In this document: positions 1 to 4,360 of the stretch, one piece after another
How positions within the stretch are numbered: the stretch's first letter is position 1
How the letters are laid out: each line of letters begins with the position of its first letter
DNA from: Comamonadaceae bacterium
GTDB lineage: Bacteria; Pseudomonadota; Gammaproteobacteria; Burkholderiales; Burkholderiaceae_C
Direction: 5' to 3'
DNA length: 7,313 bases
Assembly: GCA_947374705.1 (NCBI GenBank)
Contig: CANCDA010000127.1
Span: forward strand, 1-7,313
Notes under the pieces: generated by a model
Databases searched by the model: none
The model's input: only the letters and a program-made list of their open reading frames with translations
Told to the model about the DNA's origin: nothing
Made by a program: the position numbers and the translations under genes

Positions 1-277
1 CGAGCATGAGGTAGAGCGATTGGCGTAGCGAGAAGCCGAGTTGCTCAGGCCGCTTGGCACCGTGCAACTCGGCCCATACCGGCAGCAGGGCTTGCAGCAC
101 GCCCATGAGAGCGACATAAACGCTCATGTAGATGGCTGAGCCGACCGACAGGGCTGCGAGCGAGGTCTCGGCATAACGCCCTGCCACGATGGTGTCCGTG
201 ACACCGAAGGCCATGGTGGCCAGTTGCCCGATCAGAATGGTGCCGGCGTGGCGGGAAATAATTTTAAGTTCAGACAC
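1..277 (-). CDS. MATE family efflux transporter (N-terminal part, runs off window)
   Basis: About 92 codons of the N-terminus of an inner-membrane antiporter that exports drugs or other cations in exchange for Na+ or H+. The translation opens SELKIISRHAGTILIGQLA, followed by a transmembrane helix with MAFGVTDTIVAGR and then AALSVGSAIYMSVYVALMGV and QALLPVWAELHGA. This is the typical start of NorM/DinF-like MATE proteins: a first helix with G-Q-L, the VDT/VTDT motif, and a second helix ending in an interfacial WAE...GA loop. I chose the GTG at 277-275 because homologs usually begin just before 'SEL'. A second in-frame GTG at 304-302 would overlap the preceding gene. Neither has a strong ribosome binding site, so translational coupling to the gene ending at 282 is likely. 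The rest of the gene lies left of the window. The family call is firm; the substrate cannot be inferred. Confidence 0.88.
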   Translation of the reverse strand, partial: MSELKIISRHAGTILIGQLATMAFGVTDTIVAGRYAETSLAALSVGSAIYMSVYVALMGVLQALLPVWAELHGAKRPEQLGFSLRQSLYLML

Positions 278-281
278 GTCT

Positions 282-2009
282 TCAAGAGCCAGTCGCTCGT
301 GCACCGCTCACCCGCCGGTACAGCACGACGTCCTCTTCACCCGGGCGCGGGTGACCCATGGTGCTGTGCAAAGTCCACTGGGACATTTTGATCACGGTGG
401 GCAAGGTAATCAATGCGTCTTGATCCACCAGAAGCCACGGGCAAGTGGCTTTTTTGCCTGCGGGTTTGAGCTTGAGCTGGGTATGAAACGCAAACGCTGC
501 ACTCAGACCGGGTTGCAGGCCATAGGTTTCTAGGCAGGAAGTGGATGGGGTCAAGGCCTCAATCCGGCTCACCAGCGGGACGTAGCTGCGCGCGTGGTCG
601 ATCATTGGCATGCACAGCGTGGTCAGCAAGAGCCAGCACAGGGCGGCACCACCGGCGGGGAGCACCAAACTCTTCCACAGCGCGGAGCGATGGCGCCCCG
701 CGCGCCACTGCACCAGCCAGCCCCAGGCCAAGGTACCCAAGAGTGCAAACGCGAAGGGCAGAATCACAAACTTGGGCTCGAAACCCGGCAGCAGCCGCGC
801 CACATTGGCCGCAGGCTTGGCGGGAAAGCCCGTTTGCATCGAAATCCACACCACCCAGATCACGAGCGCGCATCCACTGAAAAACAGCAGCGTGAACCAA
901 TCGATTAAAGCCGATGCACTGCGTTGAAAGGTGGGCAAGGCAAAGGCGGCCAATGTGGCCACAGCGGGCAGCGCCAGCAGCAAGGCGCGGTCAGCGGCGG
1001 GGGTGAAGAGGGTGGTTGTCAAGGTCACCAGCACAAACCACAAAGGCAGCGACAGGTGGCGGCTCATGTGCCGATTGAACAGTTGTCTGCGCCAGCGCCA
1101 CAGCGTCCACAGCACCAGGGGCCAGGCCGGCCAGGTGAACCACAGCAAGAGGCTGCTCAGACCGTGCCAAGTGTCCCAGTTAGGCGAGGGCAATTGCAGC
1201 CGCCAATGCCACAGACCCAGAACGGTAGCCAGCAGGGCGTTAAGCCCGGTGAGCGCACAGAGCAGGGCGATGCTCAGAATCCGGCGCTGACGTTGGGGGT
1301 CTTCCTGGGGCGTGTTGGCGTGGTCGAAGCCCAAAATCAAAGCACTACCCGCACCGAACAACACGGCCAAGGTCGGCGCGCCAGACAAGGCCAAGCCTAC
1401 AAGCCCAACAACCAGCGCGGCCAGTGGCATCCACCGACGCTCGGCCAGGGCGGCGACCGCATAAAAACTCAGGGCCGTAAAACAAAGCTGAGCCAGGGCA
1501 GGCGTGGTCTCATGAGAGAGTTGGGCCAAGCCTAGCGTGGCGATAAAGGCGAGCAGGCCCCCATCGGCCACGGCACGCGCGTAGTCGGGCGTCAGCGCTT
1601 CGCCGCCAAAGGCGAAGGCCACGGGCTGCGCATTCGGACTGCGGGCTAGGTAATAAATGCCGTGCCAGACCGCCGCCAAAGTTAAGGCCAGCAAGCCGAT
1701 GAAAGGAATGCGTGCTGCAAAGTCCGCATCTAACCAACTGGGGGCGAGTTGCAGCGCCCAAGCACCTAACCAGTAGGGCAATAAAGCGTCAACGTCCAGC
1801 GTCTGCCCCATGAGGCTAGGGGCCAGCCAGTCAGCGCTGCCACGGGCCAGTTCGGCCATGACACCAAAGGCGGTGATGTCGGCACTGCGCCAGGGCGCGC
1901 GACCAATGAAGCCGGGCAGCACGTAGGCCAAACAAAGCAGCCACAAGGCCGTGCGTGGCAGGCGGCGCACCGCAGCTTGGGTGACGATGGCGGGTGTGGG
2001 GCGGTTCAC
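282..2009 (-). CDS. Polytopic membrane protein, probable ArnT/PMT-like (GT-C) glycosyltransferase
   Basis: A membrane protein of about 575 residues. Hydrophobic stretches suggest 12-14 transmembrane helices (roughly residues 20-36, 76-90, 101-121, 148-164, 168-188, 193-228, 244-264, 284-304, 320-358, 367-390, 413-434 and 448-468), followed by a soluble tail of about 105 residues. After the first helix comes a loop with R-x-P-W-x-x-A-D-I-T-A-F (37-48). It resembles the first periplasmic loop of ArnT/PMT-type enzymes, where an acidic residue is catalytic, so D44 is the candidate. Such enzymes move sugars from polyprenyl phosphate carriers to lipid or protein acceptors; the acceptor here is unknown. 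The reading frame stays open up to 2174, but that would overlap rpmE2 and its terminator. I therefore start at GTG 2009, just before VNRPTPAIVTQ, although no clear Shine-Dalgarno precedes it. It is followed almost directly by the MATE gene. The membrane call is certain; the enzyme class is inference. Confidence 0.72.
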   Translation of the reverse strand: MNRPTPAIVTQAAVRRLPRTALWLLCLAYVLPGFIGRAPWRSADITAFGVMAELARGSADWLAPSLMGQTLDVDALLPYWLGAWALQLAPSWLDADFAARIPFIGLLALTLAAVWHGIYYLARSPNAQPVAFAFGGEALTPDYARAVADGGLLAFIATLGLAQLSHETTPALAQLCFTALSFYAVAALAERRWMPLAALVVGLVGLALSGAPTLAVLFGAGSALILGFDHANTPQEDPQRQRRILSIALLCALTGLNALLATVLGLWHWRLQLPSPNWDTWHGLSSLLLWFTWPAWPLVLWTLWRWRRQLFNRHMSRHLSLPLWFVLVTLTTTLFTPAADRALLLALPAVATLAAFALPTFQRSASALIDWFTLLFFSGCALVIWVVWISMQTGFPAKPAANVARLLPGFEPKFVILPFAFALLGTLAWGWLVQWRAGRHRSALWKSLVLPAGGAALCWLLLTTLCMPMIDHARSYVPLVSRIEALTPSTSCLETYGLQPGLSAAFAFHTQLKLKPAGKKATCPWLLVDQDALITLPTVIKMSQWTLHSTMGHPRPGEEDVVLYRRVSGARATGS

Positions 2010-2068
2010 GCTCGGAGGTGAGGTGGGGTGAGTAGGGGTGAGAGAGCGGCCGAGGCATTCAAGCAAAC

Positions 2069-2100
2069 GGGCAGCGCGGTGAACCGGGCTGCCCTTTTTT
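2069..2100 (-). terminator. Intrinsic terminator hairpin after rpmE2, possibly bidirectional
   Basis: A 7-bp perfect stem, GGGCAGC (2069-2075) with GCTGCCC (2088-2094), is extended by CGG/CCG across one G-G mismatch and closed by a TGAA loop. It lies 22 bases beyond the rpmE2 stop. Read on the minus strand it is preceded by six A and followed by a modest U-rich stretch (GTTTGCTT). Read on the plus strand it is followed by a perfect T6 run (2095-2100). The A-stem-T arrangement suggests it can work both ways. It separates the trxA-rho-rpmE2 block from the membrane-protein gene. Confidence 0.75.
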
Positions 2101-2115
2101 GACGCGGAGGCCAGT

Positions 2116-2379
2116 TTACTTGGCTGCGACTGCGGTCTTGCCGAAGCGGTTGCGGAAGCGCTCGACGCGGCCACCCATGTTGTCCACGGATTTTTGTGTG
2201 CCGGTGTAGAAGGGATGTGACTCGCTGGTGGTGTCCAGCTTGTACAGCGGCAGTTCGCGGCCGTCTTCCATCTTGATCATTTCCTTGGCGTTAGCGCAAG
2301 AACGGGTGACGAATTTGAAACCATTGGACATGTCCTGGAAACAAACTTCGCGGTAATTGGGGTGAATGCCAGCTTTCAT
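2116..2379 (-). CDS. rpmE2: 50S ribosomal protein L31 type B
   Basis: An 87-residue ribosomal protein of the large subunit, located at the bridge between the 50S and 30S subunits. It starts MKAGIHPNYREV, continues NGFKFVTRSCA, and has the family signature SESHPFYTGTQ...DNMGGRVERFRNRFG. It lacks the zinc-binding cysteine set of type A L31: only two unpaired cysteines are present, so it is the zinc-independent type B form. The frame extends ten codons further upstream, but the ATG at 2379 is preceded by GGAG six bases away (2389-2386), which fixes the start. It lies 81 bases after rho and on the same strand, the usual rho-rpmE order in many proteobacteria. A strong terminator hairpin follows. 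Length and sequence are normal for Burkholderiales, with a short Ala/Lys tail (TAVAAK) at the C-terminus. Confidence 0.97.
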   Translation of the reverse strand: MKAGIHPNYREVCFQDMSNGFKFVTRSCANAKEMIKMEDGRELPLYKLDTTSESHPFYTGTQKSVDNMGGRVERFRNRFGKTAVAAK

Positions 2380-2385
2380 ACTCTT

Positions 2386-2389
2386 CTCC
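2386..2389 (-). promoter_or_regulatory. Ribosome binding site of rpmE2
   Basis: GGAG on the minus strand, six bases before ATG 2379. It decides between this start and the in-frame ATG at 2391, which has no comparable site and would place the GGAG inside the coding region. Confidence 0.8.
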
Positions 2390-2406
2390 ATCAGTTGCGC
2401 TAGCCG

Positions 2407-2423
2407 CACCAGCCTATCTGGTG
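2407..2423 (-). promoter_or_regulatory. Hairpin in the rpmE2 leader
   Basis: A perfect 6-bp stem CACCAG/CTGGTG with a 5-base loop, lying between the rho stop and the rpmE2 start, 27 bases before the start codon. No U-run follows on the minus strand, so it is not a standard terminator. It could stabilise the message or be a target for L31 feedback. Function is inferred only from position. Confidence 0.4.
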
Positions 2424-2443
2424 TACTTTTCGCTTAGCCTCAA

Positions 2444-2449
2444 ATTATA
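2444..2449 (-). promoter_or_regulatory. Candidate -10 element (TATAAT) for rpmE2
   Basis: A consensus TATAAT on the minus strand in the rho-rpmE2 gap, 64 bases upstream of the rpmE2 start. No good -35 hexamer is found 16-18 bases upstream, where the rho C-terminus is still coded. It could give L31 its own transcript in addition to read-through from rho. Moderate to low certainty. Confidence 0.4.
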
Positions 2450-2460
2450 ACCCAGACCGT

Positions 2461-3723
2461 TCAGCCACCTCTTCTCATCATTTCGAAGAACTCGCTGTTG
2501 GTCTTGGTGGCTTTCATTTGCTTGAGCACCATCTCCATGGCTTCAACTTCGTCCATGTTGTAGAGGAACTGGCGCAGGATGCGGGTCTTTTGCAAGATGT
2601 CTGGCGGCAGCAGCAGCTCTTCGCGGCGCGTGCCGCTGCGGTTGAGCTGAATGGAGGGGAATACGCGTTTTTCGTACAAGCGGCGATCCAGGTGGATCTC
2701 GGAATTACCCGTGCCTTTGAACTCTTCAAAAATCACCTCGTCCATGCGGCTGCCGGTGTCCACCAGTGCCGTGGCGATGATGGTCAGTGAACCACCTTCT
2801 TCCACATTGCGGGCGGCACCCAAGAAGCGCTTGGGGCGCTGCAAGGCGTTGGAGTCCACGCCGCCGGTCAAGACTTTGCCTGAAGAAGGTACGACGTTGT
2901 TGTAGGCACGGGCCAGTCGGGTGATGGAGTCCAGCAGAATCACCACGTCTTTTTTCAGCTCAACCAAGCGCTTGGCGCGCTCAATCACCATTTCGGCCAC
3001 GTGCACGTGGCGCGCTGCGGGCTCGTCAAACGTGGAGGCAATCACCTCGCCTTTGACGGTGCGCTGCATCTCGGTCACCTCTTCGGGGCGCTCGTCGATC
3101 AAGAGCACCATGAGATGACTGTCAGGGTAGTTGGCGGAGATGGCATGCGCGATGTGCTGCATCATCACCGTCTTGCCGCTCTTGGGCTGCGCCACGATCA
3201 AGGCGCGCTGGCCCTTGCCGATAGGGGCGATGATGTCAATGACGCGACCGGTGATGTTCTCGTCACCCTTGATGTCCTGCTCCAACTTCATCTGCACCTT
3301 GGGGAACAGAGGCGTCAAGTTCTCGAACATCACCTTGTGCTTGTTGCCTTCGGGTGGGCCGTCGTTGACCTTATCGAGTTTGTTCAAGGCAAAGTAGCGC
3401 TCGCCATCTTTGGGCGTGCGCACTTCACCTTCAATCATGTCGCCGGTGTGCAGGTTGAAGCGGCGCACCTGGCTCGGGCTGATGTAGATGTCGTCCGTCG
3501 ATGCGGTGTAGCTGGTATCGGGGCTGCGCAGGAAGCCAAAGCCATCGGGCAGGATTTCCAGAACGCCATCGGCAATGATTTGCTCACCCGCACGCGCCCG
3601 TTTTTTGATGATGGCGAACATCAGCTCCTGCTTGCGCATGCGGCCAGTGTTTTCAATCTCAAGTTCTTCGGCTTGCTTGAGGACTTCGGACACGTGCAGT
3701 GCCTTGAGTTCGTTTAAGTGCAT
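2461..3723 (-). CDS. rho: Transcription termination factor Rho
   Basis: A 420-residue hexameric RNA-dependent ATPase/helicase that ends transcription at C-rich, unstructured RNA. The length is almost the same as E. coli Rho (419) and residue numbers coincide. The N-terminal helical domain starts MHLNELKALH. The primary RNA-binding OSB fold carries DGFGFLRS (60-67) with F62 and F64. Walker A is QPKSGKT (K181, K184) and Walker B is VILLDSITRL (D265). The Q-loop is VVPSSGKVLTGG (K283), the R-loop region follows near 320-326, and the arginine finger is R366 in NRSGTRREE. No insertion or extra domain is seen and all key residues are present, so it should be fully active. It sits between trxA and rpmE2 on the same strand. 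The start is fixed by homology; no Shine-Dalgarno is seen upstream of ATG 3723, where the leader is pyrimidine-rich. It is probably autoregulated through that leader, as known for E. coli rho. Confidence 0.99.
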   Translation of the reverse strand: MHLNELKALHVSEVLKQAEELEIENTGRMRKQELMFAIIKKRARAGEQIIADGVLEILPDGFGFLRSPDTSYTASTDDIYISPSQVRRFNLHTGDMIEGEVRTPKDGERYFALNKLDKVNDGPPEGNKHKVMFENLTPLFPKVQMKLEQDIKGDENITGRVIDIIAPIGKGQRALIVAQPKSGKTVMMQHIAHAISANYPDSHLMVLLIDERPEEVTEMQRTVKGEVIASTFDEPAARHVHVAEMVIERAKRLVELKKDVVILLDSITRLARAYNNVVPSSGKVLTGGVDSNALQRPKRFLGAARNVEEGGSLTIIATALVDTGSRMDEVIFEEFKGTGNSEIHLDRRLYEKRVFPSIQLNRSGTRREELLLPPDILQKTRILRQFLYNMDEVEAMEMVLKQMKATKTNSEFFEMMRRGG

Positions 3724-3852
3724 AGAGGGGACCCGAAAGGGTAGTGAATCAAAAAAATACGGGGGAGGGCGTCGGCAAGGCAGATTGGCAAGACTGTGAG
3801 AGGGGCTTGCCAGCCGAAAACTGGAGTCAGGCTATTGTTGGCCCAACGATTG
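3724..3852 (-). promoter_or_regulatory. rho 5' leader with alternative hairpins and C-rich stretches
   Basis: The presumed untranslated leader of about 130 bases. GGCAAG (3811-3806 on the minus strand) can pair with CTTGCC at 3792-3787, forming a 7-bp TGGCAAG/CTTGCCA stem, or with a second CTTGCC at 3779-3774, but not with both. Downstream come a C-rich stretch, a run of seven U (3757-3751) and a small ACCC/GGGT hairpin (3742-3731) just before the start codon. Much of the leader is rich in C and U, as expected for a Rho loading site. E. coli rho is known to be autoregulated by Rho-dependent attenuation; a parallel here is inferred. Confidence 0.45.
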
Positions 3853-3858
3853 AAGCGA

Positions 3859-3867
3859 ATTATGACA
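3859..3867 (-). promoter_or_regulatory. Candidate extended -10 promoter for rho
   Basis: TGTCATAAT on the minus strand (TGn followed by CATAAT, five of six matches to consensus) in the trxA-rho gap. An extended -10 can work without a good -35, and none is evident here. Transcription would start near 3852, giving a leader of about 130 bases before rho. Confidence 0.5.
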
Positions 3868-3899
3868 GGAAAAACCGGGGTGGGGTAGCACCGGATGAG

Positions 3900-3921
3900 G
3901 CCCCGCCTGGGTAGGCGGGGC
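3900..3921 (-). terminator. GC-rich hairpin directly after trxA
   Basis: A perfect 8-bp stem GCCCCGCC/GGCGGGGC with a 6-base loop, seven bases after the trxA stop codon. No U-run follows on either strand, so it is more likely a 3'-end stabiliser or a leaky terminator than a full intrinsic terminator. It could set trxA message above rho message within one operon. Confidence 0.5.
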
Positions 3922-3928
3922 AGCGAAC

Positions 3929-4261
3929 TCAGACCAACTGCTGGTCAATGAAAGCTGTGAGCTGCGATTTGCTCAAAGCACCGACCTTGGTAGCGGCAAG
4001 CTGGCCACCCTTGAATAACATCAGCGTCGGGATGCCGCGAATGCCAAACTTGGCGGGAATGTCGCGGTTCTCGTCCACGTTCATTTTGGCGATTTGCAAC
4101 TTGCCTTCGTAGGCGGCGGACACTTCGTCCAGGATGGGGGCAATCATCTTGCAAGGGCCGCACCACTCGGCCCAGTAATCCACCAGCACGGGCTGGACAG
4201 ATTGCAGCACATCGGCTTCAAAAGAGGCGTCGGAAACGTGTTTGATGAGGTCGCTGGCCAT
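3929..4261 (-). CDS. trxA: Thioredoxin 1
   Basis: A 110-residue cytoplasmic disulfide reductase that donates electrons to ribonucleotide reductase, PAPS reductase, peroxiredoxins and other partners. The active site WCGPC (W33, C34, C37) lies in DYWAEWCGPCK. The cis-proline is P78 in GIRGIPTLMLF, and the buried aspartate is D28 in VLVDYW. The length is close to the usual 105-110. The reading frame is open upstream to 5383, but that stretch is antisense to the nuclease gene. The real start is ATG 4261, with AGGAGT six bases upstream (4273-4268) and the family's usual N-terminus MASDLIKHVSDASFE. It is the first gene of a probable trxA-rho-rpmE2 transcription unit and is divergent from the nuclease gene at 4361. 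Identification is certain. Confidence 0.99.
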   Translation of the reverse strand: MASDLIKHVSDASFEADVLQSVQPVLVDYWAEWCGPCKMIAPILDEVSAAYEGKLQIAKMNVDENRDIPAKFGIRGIPTLMLFKGGQLAATKVGALSKSQLTAFIDQQLV

Positions 4262-4360
4262 GGGGTTACTCCTAAGAAATTGAAAAGAGAACTGTTGAAT
4301 TGCACTTAACTGAGGCCTGCTGATCGAGGTTTCAAGTATTGCAGCTAAAGTTGCGGCATT
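4262..4360. promoter_or_regulatory. Divergent promoter region between trxA and nuclease gene
   Basis: These 99 bases must hold the promoters for both directions. On the minus strand, AGGAGT (4273-4268) is a good ribosome binding site for trxA. Upstream of it are a TTGAAA hexamer (4335-4330) that could act as a -35 element and a TGCAATACT extended -10-like element. Neither has a convincing partner at the right distance. On the plus strand I see no strong promoter and no Shine-Dalgarno before GTG 4361. The region is more A+T rich than its flanks, as promoters usually are. Confidence 0.5.

Noticed and set aside
924..1535. Open frame of 203 codons on the plus strand opposite the membrane-protein gene
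   Set aside because: Gln/Gly-rich, low-complexity translation with no domain; the minus strand codes a convincing polytopic membrane protein.
1598..1617. Inverted repeat CTTCGCC/GGCGAAG with a 6-base loop
   Set aside because: It lies inside the membrane-protein coding region, the codons are ordinary, and no second copy or flanking duplication is visible.
2010..2174. N-terminal extension of the membrane protein to position 2174
   Set aside because: It would overlap rpmE2 and read through its terminator; the extension is low-complexity Ser/Ala/Pro sequence coded by those elements.
3001..3717. Open frame of 238 codons on the plus strand opposite rho
   Set aside because: The His/Ala/Val/Leu-rich translation is typical of antisense shadow frames in G+C-rich genes, and rho is fully conserved on the other strand.
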